Part shown: piece by piece, positions 43,562-53,835 of the stretch | How positions within the stretch are numbered: the first letter of the stretch is position 1 | Layout of the letters: the number at the start of each line of letters is the position of its first letter | Source: Vandiemenella viatica | Lineage: Eukaryota > Arthropoda > Insecta > Orthoptera > Morabidae | Assembly: GCA_031002005.1 (NCBI GenBank) | Contig: JARYHS010011408.1 | Location: forward strand, 218,653,473-218,717,472 | Length of the DNA stretch: 64,000 nucleotides | Reading direction: 5' to 3' | Notes under the pieces: generated by a model | What the model was told of the DNA's origin: nothing | The model's input: only the letters and a program-made list of their open reading frames with translations | The model's database searches: none | Made by a program: the position numbers and the translations under genes

Positions 43562-44748
43562 TCAGCTCACAGCGTTATTTAGCCCAAACGGTAAAACTTT
43601 GAAATGGTAGCTACGGCCCTGGTACAGGAACGCTGTATATTTCCTTGAAGGTTCCGCTATTGGAATCTGCCAATAAGATGCAGTTAGGTCCAAAGAAGTC
43701 AGGTATTTTTTTCCCCCAAGACCAAGTAATAATTCGTCTATGGGTGGAGGGTGGTCTCTTTCTGTTACTAGAACTCTGTTTAGGGTCCGTGCATCTAAAA
43801 CAATTCGGACTGATTGGTTAGCTTTGCTAACCACTACTATAGGGTTGTTGAACGGACTATTTGATCCTTCTATAAGGTTCCATTTAATCTTTCTTTCTAT
43901 TTCTTCATCCACTTGTTTTCTTTTAGCAATCGGTATTGTGTAGGGTTTCAACAAAAAAAGGAGTCTTGCAGTTAACCGTAAAATGGCATTCATAACCTGT
44001 TACAAGGCCTGGTGTATCCGAAAACACATCACTAAATTCACTTAAAATTTTTCTTAATTTTTCTTTATTTTCATAGTTAATATAGTTATCTCCAACTATT
44101 AAACTTTTTTCCTCAACTTTCTTAATTATATCTGGTTGTATTGTTCCAACTATAATCCTAACCATCTTCTCATGAAACTTATTTTCTTTCGAGATCCCTA
44201 CTGCAGTTTCCCATGTCAATACGCGAACTGTAATTTCATATTTATCTTTCCAAAAACTAATCATAGGTATCTGTAGTTTTCTTTCCTGTATTGGTAATAT
44301 CAAGGATCCTTGTTCAAAATCCGTAACAGCCTTGAAGGACCTCAACCAGTCTATGCCGACGTACAACGAAGACAACAAAATCAAAAAAGTATACCTTTAT
44401 GTTTATATGTAAGAGTATCTGCTTCCTTATTAATTTACTCTTTCCCCCTGTTGCAGTTAAGACCGACATACCACTGATTGGTAATGTTTCTATTCTGATA
44501 TCTGAGTGAGTTGCTAGATTTTGGAACATTTCAAATAAACTTTCTGAAACACACGAAATCTCTGCACCCGTATCAAGTAATACCTCCACTTTCTGACCAT
44601 ATACTGTTGCTGAAATAACTGGTGCTGTAACTAGTTGCTCTTCAATCGTCACTTCCTCCTCGATTAAGGCTTCTCTGGGGTTATTGTGAAAAATACTGTT
44701 AACTGATACTAGGTTATGTTCACCAATCTGGTAGACAATTTGCACCAT
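43562..44748 (-). pseudogene. Gypsy-type retrotransposon pol remnant: protease and reverse transcriptase
   Basis: On the minus strand, 44748-44314 encodes an aspartic protease with VEVLLDTGAEISCVSESLFE, the retropepsin LDTGA active-site motif. A further frame (44384-43923) gives LYVGIDWLRSFKAV, then a linker and the FSDVFSDTPGLVTGYECHF segment typical of the protease-RT junction. A third frame (43993-43562) gives the start of the reverse transcriptase: IEGSNSPFNNPIVVVSKAN, RIVLDARTLNRV, YLTSLDLTASYWQIPI (with the first catalytic Asp) and LPFGLNNAVS. The code then stops making sense, before the YxDD box. Two frameshifts and this truncation make it non-functional. No LTRs were seen around it. 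Confidence 0.92.
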
Positions 44749-44776
44749 AATCTAAGCATGGTCAGCGCGACTTCTA

Positions 44777-44798
44777 AAAAAAAAAAAAAAAAAAAAAA
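44777..44798 (+). repeat. Poly(A) run
   Basis: An A run of about 22 just upstream (in minus-strand sense) of the pol remnant. Confidence 0.9.
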
Positions 44799-44846
44799 TC
44801 ATCTACACCGACCAACATAACTGGTGAATTAATGCTACATACTTAA

Positions 44847-45778
44847 TAGAGCTGTAAAAGTAACGAGAAATTGTGTACCCGTACGTATTCGGTACTAAAC
44901 CAATCAGTACCCGTTACTGTCGTATCGTTACTCGTTACTTTTGGTACAATCGAGCGCTAGCATGAAGCATTGTATCTAATCGCGCCGCGTACGGGACCAC
45001 GTCGTTACTATCGTTTCGTTACTCGTTACTTTTGATACAATCGAGCACTAGTATCAAGCCTACGGGTTACTGGATGATTTCGTTCGTACTTTGTAAAGTT
45101 TAAATAAATTGTTCATTAGCGCTGTAAAATAAAATGTAAGTTAGAATATCGCATTTTAGAATAAACGCATTTCATAAATGTTTGAAATCAATAAAATCTC
45201 ACTAAGGTATGATCAATAAGGAAAGTCAATAACTATTTCAAATTATCTATCCAAATATTCTATTTACAAATTATGCTCGGTATATTTTAATGTTAAACAA
45301 AAGCAAAACTACAAAATAAATCTTTATGTTGTCAAAATTACTTACCTCGTTAAAAATATCAACACTAAACAGTAAATTATATTAATTATATTGAAATAAT
45401 GTACGCGCAACATGTTTGTACTTAAACATTTTCCTATGTAACGAAGAGAATTCAAATCATAATTCCCAAAAATATGCTAAACAAGATGTTTAAACATTCA
45501 TTCCATTTAGTCGCAGGGCGAAACATTCCAGTTCCAGCATGATGCGTCGTATTTGTTCGTTTATCGAATCAAAGTGACATCCATATGACAAATGCGAGTA
45601 ACGAAATGAATGACGTATGATACGTCGTGTTCGTTCGTTTATCGAATCAAACTGACATATATGCGAGTAACGGAACATGCGAGTAACGAAATGAATTTGT
45701 GAGTAACGATTCGGTACTTTGAGTCAGGTGACGAACCCGTTACTCAGTAACGAATACATACCGATTGCTACAGCTCTA
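44847..45778. mobile_element. hAT-like non-autonomous element, 932 bp, rich in GTAACGA motifs
   Basis: The ends TAGAGCTGTAAAAGTAACGA and, reverse-complemented, TAGAGCTGTAGCAATCGGTA are inverted repeats of ~10 bp plus related subterminal sequence. The flanks ATACTTAA and AAGATTAA match at only 5 of 8, so the duplication is weak. CTCGTTAC motifs crowd the left 200 bp and the inverse, GAGTAACGA, the right 150 bp, a typical layout of subterminal transposase-binding repeats. 45542-45697 holds two ~75-bp tandem units (GTTCGTTTATCGAATCAAA with GCGAGTAACGAAATGAAT). There is no transposase. Confidence 0.72.
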
Positions 45779-46084
45779 AAGATTAAGATCTCTACTTTGG
45801 CAACATCATTAATTTTTTTGAAATTCAACCCTAAAATGGTAAAATTATGAACAGTCAAGGTCACAGGTATGCAATAGTTCAGAGTCCAGCTGGTAGGCTT
45901 CGCTGGTGTCGATAAGGAGCGATCGCATTACCACTAGATAGCAGCATTACATATAGCAGTGATATTATTAAACTGTGTGTGTTTTCTAGAGTAAAGAGCT
46001 TTACTGGTATTTTTGCTTCTGTTAGGGTACGTTTAATAATTTCTAATTGTTTCATAAGACGTTTTAATCGTTTAGATACGTGCC

Positions 46085-46165
46085 TATTACAGTTGACAAA
46101 TAAAGTCGTCGAAATATTGTGCATTAATAACAATATTACTCGGTTTGTTTCCCGAGAAGCGTTTA
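46085..46165 (+). other. Single copy related to the palindromic-insertion arm, degenerate
   Basis: GTCGTCGAAATATTGTGCAT is followed by ATTACTCGG and CCCGAGAA, the same order as in palindromic insertion 2 (GAAATATTGTG then ACTCGGC...CCGAGAA). The CTGAAGA part is replaced by CAGTTGACA. No inverted partner is adjacent. Confidence 0.5.
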
Positions 46166-46601
46166 TAAAGAGCCATTTCTTCTTCCATCCTACTACAAAC
46201 CACCAACCTCGCTAGTCATCGTATACCATTCGCGAAATTTTCGCTCGGACTGCATAGTGACTACTTAATGCTTGAAATCATGGACTCTTATTCTGAAGTA
46301 ATTTAACTAATTTACTAGATTGTGCACCACGACTGTGATATTATGCTGCAACAGTGGCACAACTTCAACTAAACTCAGTTTTAACTACGTTGCTACCCTG
46401 GGCAATACATGGATGAATCTGAAGTTCAAAGGAAAGTTTCTGTGCATCTTTCAACGTATCAATCATCCTTCCCATGCCATAGACCTGCTGATATCAAGTA
46501 TCCACAACTAAAGTACCAACAAATTAATACGCGTTGCTTAAATGTAGAGTAATTTGGCTAGTCAGAATCTACAACCCCCTTTTGACATCAGCATGATGAA
46601 T

Positions 46602-46833
46602 CCGAGCGTGGTGAGTGAGTGATAACGCTCTAGCCACGCATTCGGGAGGACGCGGGTTCGAATCCCCGTCCGGGCAGCCAGATTTGGATTATCCATGATT
46701 TTCCCAAATGCCTGTTATGATTCCTTCAAAGGCCATGGCCAAATTCCTTCCCGTTCCTTATTCAAGTCCTTCCCCACCTCAAATGACCTCGACGTCGACG
46801 AGGCGTTAAGGCATAACAAAAATAGTTAAAAAA
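46602..46833 (+). mobile_element. SINE A copy 7
   Basis: Starts CCGAGCGTGGTGAGTGAGTG with a B box CGGGTTCGAATCCCC and ends GACGTCGACGAGGCGTTAAG plus an A-rich tail, first subfamily. A short deletion removes part of the body (AAATGCC-TGTTATGATTCC). Flanks ATGATGAAT (46593) and ATAATGAAC (46834) are a diverged duplication. Confidence 0.88.
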
Positions 46834-47257
46834 ATATAATGAACATTTTAAGCGAGGTGTGTAATGTCGAGAAAAAATGTTGTTATAGCTCGAGGACCGC
46901 TTACCTGAAAGGAGAGGGAAGGATATCGTTGTATAAACGACAAGTGCTCGCATCGTTTTCAATAAACTAAAGCCAGCCGGAAATCAACAATACTGTACTT
47001 TGCATCGTGGTGCTGTAGGTGGCAATTACTTACCTGCATAGCTATATAACCATGCACGTTAAATTGTCGCCATTCTTAACAGGGTAAAGCCTCAAAACCT
47101 GACGTTTTTTCTTCATCATCATTGCAAATGCAGTACGGTCTCCAATTTCGACCTTAAAAATTATGTAATAAACTAAAGAATAACCACCATCCTATGGAAC
47201 ACAACTTACACCGTTGAAGGACAGGAACATCATCTCCCATCCTCCTTCTAGTTATAT

Positions 47258-47345
47258 AAGTTGTGGGCCATCTTGCCTCAGGAGACGATACAACGGCTTT
47301 ATGACACCTTTCCCAACTGAATCAGTGAATACACCCAGGCCTGAC
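47258..47345 (+). pseudogene. Tc1-like transposase C-terminal fragment
   Basis: TTGTGGGCCATCTTGCCTCA through ACACCCAGGCC matches 48182-48262 with few changes. The frame gives QLWAILPQETIQRLYDTFPN, the family's last helical segment before the stop. No other part of an element is seen here. Confidence 0.75.
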
Positions 47346-47554
47346 TGAATGGCTGTAATGTCACACTGCTAAGTCGGTTCACACTTCTTATACAAGTCAA
47401 AACTGCGGGAGAATAACCAATCCAACTCTAATAAAATAATAATAATAATGAAATAAAAATGAAATAAGACCTGGCTCTACAGAACAATAAAATTGGTTCG
47501 TTTAAGTTACGAGTACGACGAATTCCACGAATTGATGTACATTGTGCACCAAGT

Positions 47555-47774
47555 GAAAGTTTTCTTGCCTGGAAATCTGGGTTCGAATCCCCGTCCGGCC
47601 ATAAATATTTCGGTTTTCCATGATTTTCCAAAATCACTCCAGGGGGATGCTGAGAAGGTTCCATCAAAAAGACCATTGCCGAGTTTCTTCCTGCTCCTTT
47701 CTCTCAAGTATTTTCCTGTTCTCGTTATCTCTCTGTCAACAAGGCGTAATGCCATAGACAAAACAAAAAAATTT
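47555..47774 (+). mobile_element. SINE A copy 8, diverged head
   Basis: The B box (GGGTTCGAATCCCCGTCCGG) and body (TTTTCCATGATTTTCC, AAATCACTCCAGG) are clear, while the A-box half of the head is not recognisable. The end is AACAAGGCGTAATGCCATAG and an A-rich tail. Confidence 0.82.
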
Positions 47775-47819
47775 CCTGTCGGTGGGGTGGAAACCATTGC
47801 GTCTCCACTGTTGTTGTAA

Positions 47820-48420
47820 GAAATGTATCACGAGGATGCAGACATCCGTGACATACCGTTGAGCAGAGCTCCCTCAATCACTATCTGCCGACACCTCAAA
47901 TAATACCCGAAAGCTCCCCACACCATGACGCGAGGAGTCCAATGTTTTAGGGAGCACAGCGTTCTCATGTATTATCTCTCAGGTGACAACACCGTTGGGC
48001 CAATTTTCAAGAGTACAATGTTCTTCCACACGGTGCAAGTGTATCTTTGAATTGTCTGCGTTATGCTTAGGTACTACCGTGACCAGCAAGATCTCCAGAT
48101 CTATCCCTAACAGAACATGTGTGGGACAAGCTCGGACGTCAACTGCATCCCAGTCCAGTATCCAGAATATTAACACACCAGTTGTGGGCCATCTCGCCTC
48201 AGGAGATGATACAACGGCATTTTGACACCTTTCCCAACCGAATCATTGCATGCACCTAGGCCAGAGTGGTTACAACATCATACTGGTAAGTGAGCTTAGA
48301 CTGCCAAGTTGGCTCGATTTTATAATCACTGAAACAGCATCGTATACCCTCTAATCCGTAAAGTTTCACTTCGTCTCCTTCTCCCCTTTTGGGTGCTTCA
48401 CTTCTTGTTGTCAGGCAGTG
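47820..48420 (+). mobile_element. Tc1-like element, right half, with an inverted coding segment
   Basis: The right end TCAGGCAGTG before TA at 48420 and the preceding AAGTTTCACTTCGTCTCC match the fragment at 18870-18999. Upstream the plus strand encodes PARSPDLSLTEHVWDKLGRQ (from 48083) and QLWAISPQEMIQRHFDTFPN, ending in a stop at 48249: the C-terminus of a Tc1 transposase with the last catalytic region. The Trp expected before PARSPDL is a TGA stop. In contrast 47820-47970 codes on the minus strand for TPRVMVWGAF, a block that belongs upstream in the same protein, so part of the coding region is inverted. Confidence 0.8.
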
Positions 48421-49020
48421 TATTTGTAACTTCAGTTTCAAACTGAATCCCCCGATCGTGTTAGGGGTGGGTTTCCTAAAATATTCTGCAGTATAGAAGC
48501 ATTTAAAGATGTATAAACTTCAACCATGTTTCTGGGTGACTTAGTGACAGGTGTTTCAATGCTGGCGAGTCATGAAGAGAGAGCATTGTTCGATTGAGGA
48601 GGTATCTATCGTCTGAGGCCCGGTACTGTGTCGTGTGTTTGCACGGCGTGTGTGAACAGGAGAAAGGAAAAAAGTTAATTTAGAGCGCGGATCGGTCGAC
48701 GCCATGGATTACCCATAACTGCGGCGGGGCGTCCGTTTGAAGCGGGCGGAGCGGCGCATTCCAGCTGGCTGCTCGCTGCCGCCCTTTGATGCTCTGCCAG
48801 CGATGCTACTGCTCAGGATTTTTCCGCGGGGCTCGTCTGTTGCCTCATATCAAACGCCGGACGGGCGTTTATTGGAAAATGGAAATACTATTCTGCTCGC
48901 TGCGCTGGCCAGCGCCTGCGGAAAGAACGTCTTGCTACCCCACGCTGCAACTTCACCTTGCGTCACAGAAATTACCTGATGTTTCACTCCACTCCATGTT
49001 CAGTGTATTGTTCTTCTAAA
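48421..49020. other. Intergenic sequence with a GC-rich segment (48600-48960)
   Basis: A CpG-rich patch with no recognisable product. 48737 opens an 80-codon frame that I cannot assign. Confidence 0.35.
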
Positions 49021-49099
49021 AATTTCAATATTCCGCCTTAATTTGGAAGTTAAACCTCGAAGAACGATTCGTATCATATATTTTTATAACCACCTGATC

Positions 49100-50150
49100 A
49101 TTTCATAAAATACGGGGTATGTTTCGGATGTAATGGGACTGTTTCGATTAAAATGTATTTATTGAACATTTCTGTAAATACAGTTAGGGGCGTCCATTAA
49201 TTACGTGAGATGTTTGTCCGGAATTTCGGAACCCTCCCCCCTCTCTGGTGAGAATTTGTGAGATCTGGTCGGACCCCCCCACCCTGTCTAAAATGACGAG
49301 AGATTTTGACACATTGATTGACCTCGTAACTTTTTGAGACCCCCACTTTTCGGACGAAATCCCTCCCCTCCCTTAAAGTCGACTTTCTTTAGCGTCATTC
49401 GTAAACATTTTTTTTTTTTTAGCTCTACAGTCCTACAAGAATTTTAAAACTTCACGTGAGATTTCCGTTGAACCCACCTCCCCCTTGGTGAGGCTTCGTG
49501 AGATTTGTCCGGAGCCCCCCCTCTCCCCTCTTTCACCTCACGTAATTAATGGAAGCCCCCTTAATAATCTTCATCATCGATACACCTTTTCCAGCTATTC
49601 CGCATTTTTTTTCTTTTAATTCCTCCTTCGGAATGTTCTTCAAGACTCGAGCATCGTCGTTTGTATCTTAGGAACTGCATCAAAACGGCGAATCCTCTTG
49701 ATCTTTGGAATCAAAAACAGGTCCATCGGTGACGTATCTGGGCTTTACTAAGGCTGCGGCAGCGTTACCATACTTTTCCTCACCAGGAAGTCCTTCACCA
49801 ACAGTACGATATTAGCTGGAGAAATGTCCTGATCAAGCCGCCAGCGATCAATAATATCCGGACGGGCTTGGGTGACTTATCGCTTCTTGTAAATCCTACC
49901 TCATCAGTAAATTATTCTCACACTTAACCTTCTGTCAAAGTCCAGATCAGCCTCTGCATGCAACACATTTTCCTAATTTTTTTAATATTGGCGGCTTTCT
50001 GAAGCGTGCCTGATATTCCACGTTTTGCTGTCCATTCTTGAACTCCTTTTGTTACATAAAATCTTGAGCACAGGACAGAGTATCATAACCGTAATCATCA
50101 GTCAACATTTTAAATGTGTCCGTAGCGAATTAGTCGAGTCTGATGTCGTA
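49100..50150 (-). pseudogene. Mariner-like transposase remnant, interrupted by a MITE
   Basis: Read on the minus strand from about 49860 the sequence gives a decayed mariner C-terminus: LLVKDFLVRKSMVTLPQP, SPMDLFLIPKIKR (the SPDLAPxDFFLFPKLK block with one Asp lost), RRFDAVPKIQTTMLES and KNIPKEELKE, ending WKRCIDDEDY near 49570. On the far side of the MITE, 49112-49140 (GGGGTATGTTTCGGATGTAA) may be the element's terminal repeat. Numerous stops and shifts; limits are approximate. Confidence 0.6.
49187..49560 (+). mobile_element. C-rich MITE, PIF/Harbinger-like, copy 2
   Basis: The ends GGGGCGTCCATTAATTACGT and, reverse-complemented, GGGGGCTTCCATTAATTACG are ~23-bp inverted repeats, flanked by TTA on both sides (49184-49186, 49561-49563), the duplication typical of PIF/Harbinger elements. 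The interior has two rough direct repeats of GTGAGAT(T)TGTCCGG...CCCC(C)TC. C runs make the minus strand G-quadruplex prone. Confidence 0.82.
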
Positions 50151-50559
50151 ATATTGCTCCAAACGTCACTGCAGCTTGAATCATGATACCAAATAGTTTT
50201 TCGCTCGTGGGAGATTCTGTCGCTTGCAGAGCTCAGAGGTTTTATTCCTAAGACTCTTCATCATCAATCCCACCACATTAGCGTGCACTTCAGTGCCATG
50301 AGACGATTACAAAAAATCGATCTCATTGCTTTTAGGACACTCCCTGAGTGTCAACATCTCTTACAGTAGCAAACTTGCACAACTTAAATTATTCGTACCT
50401 CATCATCCCATACGTCTGGGTATTATCATTTCACTAAACTCAGAATGAATTAATGACTCATCTTGACGATTTCCATAGCAGTAACATCTCATTGAGAAGT
50501 TGTTAAGAAATTTAATTCATATTATTTCAATTTTCTCATATATTTGTAATTCGTAGAAT

Positions 50560-50791
50560 TATTTGTTGCTTAGGGCTTTGCGCGTCATTGACGTCGATAT
50601 CATTAGAGGAGGGAGAGGACTGAAGGCAAGGAATGGGAAGGAAATTGGCCATAGCCTTTTGAGGTAATCTTCCTGTCATTCGCCTGGATTGATTTTGGGT
50701 AACAATAGAAACCCGAAATCTTGATGGCCGGAAGACGACTTGAACCAGCGTCTTTTCGAATGCAAGACCCAAGCACACTCACCGTTCTAGG
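50560..50791 (-). mobile_element. SINE A copy 9, old
   Basis: Minus-strand copy recognisable by CATTGACGTCGATATCATTA, GGAATGGGAAGGAA, GAATGCAAGAC. The B box reads GCTGGTTCAAGTCG on the minus strand, so it is decayed. It faces copy 10 head-to-head, 123 bp away. Confidence 0.8.
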
Positions 50792-50914
50792 TTCGTAAAT
50801 CTGGACGGCTGTTATATTGTGTTCGTTAAGTGTAGTAAAAACCTATGTAAATGCGTATGGCAATATTGACCGGAAGAGGTTGTTCTTTGTTCATTGGCCA
50901 AGAGACAGAGTTTT

Positions 50915-51151
50915 AAATTGCCATGCAATCCACCTGTCTTGTAGCCACTGTTTTCGGGAGGATGGCGGTTCGAATCCCCGTCCGGGCATCCATATTTGGG
51001 TTTTCCATGGTTTCCCAAATCACTCCAGGCAAATGCCGGGATGCTTCCTTCAAAAAGGCCATGGCAGAATTCCTTCCCATTCCTTGCCCCCCATCCTTTC
51101 CCGTCTCTAAAAGACCTCGCTGTTAGAGAGACATTAAGCAGATTAAAAAAA
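50915..51151 (+). mobile_element. SINE A copy 10
   Basis: B box GGCGGTTCGAATCCCC and body are well kept; the A-box half is diverged. The 3' end CCTCGCTGTTAGAGAGACAT is the second subfamily. Confidence 0.88.
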
Positions 51152-51514
51152 GGCTACTGTTACACAACAGAATAATGCTATCGACTAAAGGGGAACTACA
51201 CTCTTGCGCGTAATCTGAACCACGGAAAATCAACACGAACAAAGCAAAAAATTGCCAAAGGTTAACGTCATTTTAAGGGCCCGCAAAGAAATTCAGTGAA
51301 GATCGGAATTCGAAACGCAGACCTGCAAATCCACATTAAATTGCATTAAACAAGTGATACACTATATCGCTCACTGTCAGTATAGTGTTTTTGATTGTAT
51401 TGTGGACGAGGGCTGAAAGAAAGAACAGGAATTCGATATCACCCTAAGACTTATTCGGGCCTGCCCATTCGAAAAACACAGAATAGCTGCCATGTTTTAT
51501 TTGCCCATCCAACA

Positions 51515-51670
51515 GAGGGATGGCCATCAATAGTTTTTTAGGGCCTCACCCTACATACACTATGGAGATGTTTCCGATTTAACTAAGGACTTCAAAACGT
51601 AACATGGTAATTGTGTCCCACATATCTCTTATACTGCTGGCTATGTGCCAAATGATAAAGATTTAAATGC
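51515..51670 (-). mobile_element. SINE B copy 4, partial
   Basis: GGCCATCAATAG, CATACACTATGGAGATGTTT and GCTGGCTATGTGCC follow the reverse complement of the copy at 15990-16180. The head and tail are lost. Confidence 0.6.
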
Positions 51671-51704
51671 CTGGTTCATATCCACAGACACGTATCAACA
51701 CAGA

Positions 51705-51705
<1 letters not shown>

Positions 51706-51756
<51 letters not shown>
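51706..51756 (+). repeat. 51-base poly(A) run
   Basis: Uninterrupted A from 51706 to 51756. It may be the tail of a young retroelement, but the sequence upstream (CACGTATCAACACAGAC) is not a recognised element end. Confidence 0.95.
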
Positions 51757-51758
<2 letters not shown>

Positions 51759-52230
51759 TGACTGCGTACGTAATGTACAGTCGTATCTGCCGCGCCAGAG
51801 TGATGGGTGTCTGCGCATATTCGGGCCGGCACCGGAAAGCATATTTCGAAACATTTTGAGAAGCAGATACGTGCGTGCACTTTCTGCTTTGTCTGACGGT
51901 GTCTGTGAGTGTATTGATGTATAGGTGTAAAAACTTGTGTATGTGCCGTGTCTGTCATGTTAAGTGATGGACACGATATGTAGTGGTAAATCTGAATCAT
52001 GCTTTATTAAGCTCAAAGACTCGGAGAAGCTAACCACTTGTCGAGCCCCCCATTTTGTTATAGTGTCTTTGGGATTTTAGTTCTACTACGGTTACACTTC
52101 ACTGTGGAGAAAGCAAATTCTGTGGTTTCGCTGCAAAACTTCGTCTAACGTTGATTTTACAGTACCACTAACGGAATTTCGTGTTTGAATCCTTACATAC
52201 TTGCATCACTTTGGTCGTTGGATATGGCGA
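51757..52230. other. Intergenic sequence
   Basis: Moderately GC-rich near the A run, with no recognised product. Confidence 0.35.
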
Positions 52231-52232
52231 GA

Positions 52233-52560
52233 ATCATCATCATACCAGCCGTAGACTTCCTCGCTGGTTCCTTCTTCTACGGTTGTCAGGAATCTTTAGA
52301 TGGCCAATCAGATGATTGTTTGAATGTGATGCCACAACCTCCATGTTTCACCAACTCTGGAAAAGAAACTTTTGGATTTGTCACTCAGACGTTCCAGCTG
52401 ATCTTCAACGTTCCACGGTGGCACAAAGTTCCCAGAACTTCAAACCTTTTATTCTTCTCAGCACCCATTGTCTATGTCTCACATCCATAAAAACCGACGA
52501 TCCAATCGTAGATTTTCATCAGTTTTATTCCAATGTTTTACATAATGCTCATTACGCTGT
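52233..52560 (-). pseudogene. LINE reverse transcriptase C-terminal fragment
   Basis: The minus strand from 52490 gives FYGCET-T, then RFEVLGTLCHRGTLKISWNV and TNPKV, matching the common YGCETWTL...FEMWCYRRxLxISWxDxVTN segment of endonuclease-reverse transcriptases, with a stop replacing Trp. It ends in GGTATGATGATGATTC, the ATG-repeat tail also seen at 2466 and 30570. Confidence 0.75.
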
Positions 52561-53147
52561 GTTTTCTGCCGCAGGGGCTGAAAATTGTTTCATTATGCTA
52601 CTTCTTTTGGCGCTGGAGCTCAAAATTGAAATATTTCTGCACCTTTAAGGTAGAATGTCAAGTATTCAGAATTATTTCCAAAAATTTCTTTTGTTGACAA
52701 CACGAAACGCCCACTGTAGCGAAAATGTAGTAGTTATGCATCAGAGATTGTAGCTTAGCTGCCTGAGATTACTTTGCCGGCAACGATGTTCTCTGACTTT
52801 CTTTCGTAATAACATAACCGAAATTTAAGGAAGGAACCGGTAGATGCCATATTGTTTTTACAAAATATGACGTATGCAATATGTAGTTGGTGTTTCTCAC
52901 GTTCAGAATTTCATTTACTGTTCCGGCGTCATGTAACGTTTAAACATGAGACAGGCAGTCTGATCCTAAATTTTGAAACGTTGGAAACTTCATTGAAGTC
53001 TTCCAGTTGTATTTATTTTTTCTGGAAGAAATATACACGGGTTTCATTGAATTGAAAGAGATTTTGGCTGGGACCAATATCAAGAATTATGTTTCGTATA
53101 TCGGGTTCTCTCTTTTCTTGTTACATTTTGTGTTAAGAATTTTTCTC
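52561..53147. other. AT-rich intergenic sequence
   Basis: No recognised feature before a (TA)n run at 53148-53164. Confidence 0.4.
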
Positions 53148-53164
53148 ATATATATATATATATA

Positions 53165-53833
53165 CCGGGTGGTTATGATTAAACTTTCCCTATTTATCAC
53201 GTTATAACACGGAAACTAAATACCATACGAGTACCAAACTTCGTAGCATTAATGTCCAAAGTATGAGGTGCATGATTTCCATGCGTCACAGTGCCACCGT
53301 CCAGTTCCAACTATGGTCACCAGGTGCCGTGATCAGTCATCGTGATTCATAGTCTCACACACCTGAGCAGTGGAAACGATCGAATTATCAGCAGATCGTT
53401 TCCAAATGCTTGGCCGGCACGATCACATAAACTCACTCCCTGTGATTTCTGGTTGTGGGTCTACCTGAAGGACAGGGTTTACCAGGGGAACATTCACACA
53501 TGTGCTGATCCGAAGCGAAACATATCAAGAGAGGAAGCCAGCATACCTACGGGCATGCTTCGTTCTGCTGTGCAGAATCCAGTCCTGCGCTTTAGACTCT
53601 TCTGGACACCGATGGTCGCCATATTAAGCCCCTTTTGTAGCAGTAATGGTACCGGTATGTAATAGTATGATGTACCGTAGCAGCACATTAAAAGTGTTTC
53701 AATTGAATTGATTCTGCATTATTTATTTTCCCAATGTCCATGACATTAATGCTACCACGTTTGTTACTCGTACGGTAATTAGTTTCCGTGTTACAACGTG
53801 TTAAATAGGGAAAGTTTAATTATAACCACCCGG
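53165..53833 (+). mobile_element. Mariner-superfamily deletion derivative, 669 bp, with ~97-bp TIRs
   Basis: Left CCGGGTGGTTATGATTAAAC and right (reverse complement) CCGGGTGGTTATAATTAAAC continue as inverted repeats to about 53262 and 53738, flanked by TA. The left end abuts a (TA)n run. The interior encodes only the C-terminal part of the transposase (53342-53662). Confidence 0.92.
53342..53662 (+). pseudogene. Mariner-type transposase C-terminal fragment, catalytic Asp lost
   Basis: The 106-codon frame reads ISRSFPNAWPARSHKLTPCD, then FWLWVYLKDRVYQGNIHT and IPTGMLRSAVQNPVLRF. The family block is PRSPDLTPCDFWLWGYLKD; here Pro-Asp is replaced by His-Lys, removing the last catalytic acid. The rest of the catalytic domain is deleted. 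The open frame is therefore a relic and its ATG at 53342 is not the original start. Confidence 0.85.
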
Positions 53834-53835
53834 TA

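Noticed and set aside
51667..52000. Frames containing long Lys or Phe runs
   Set aside because: They are translations of the 51-base A run.
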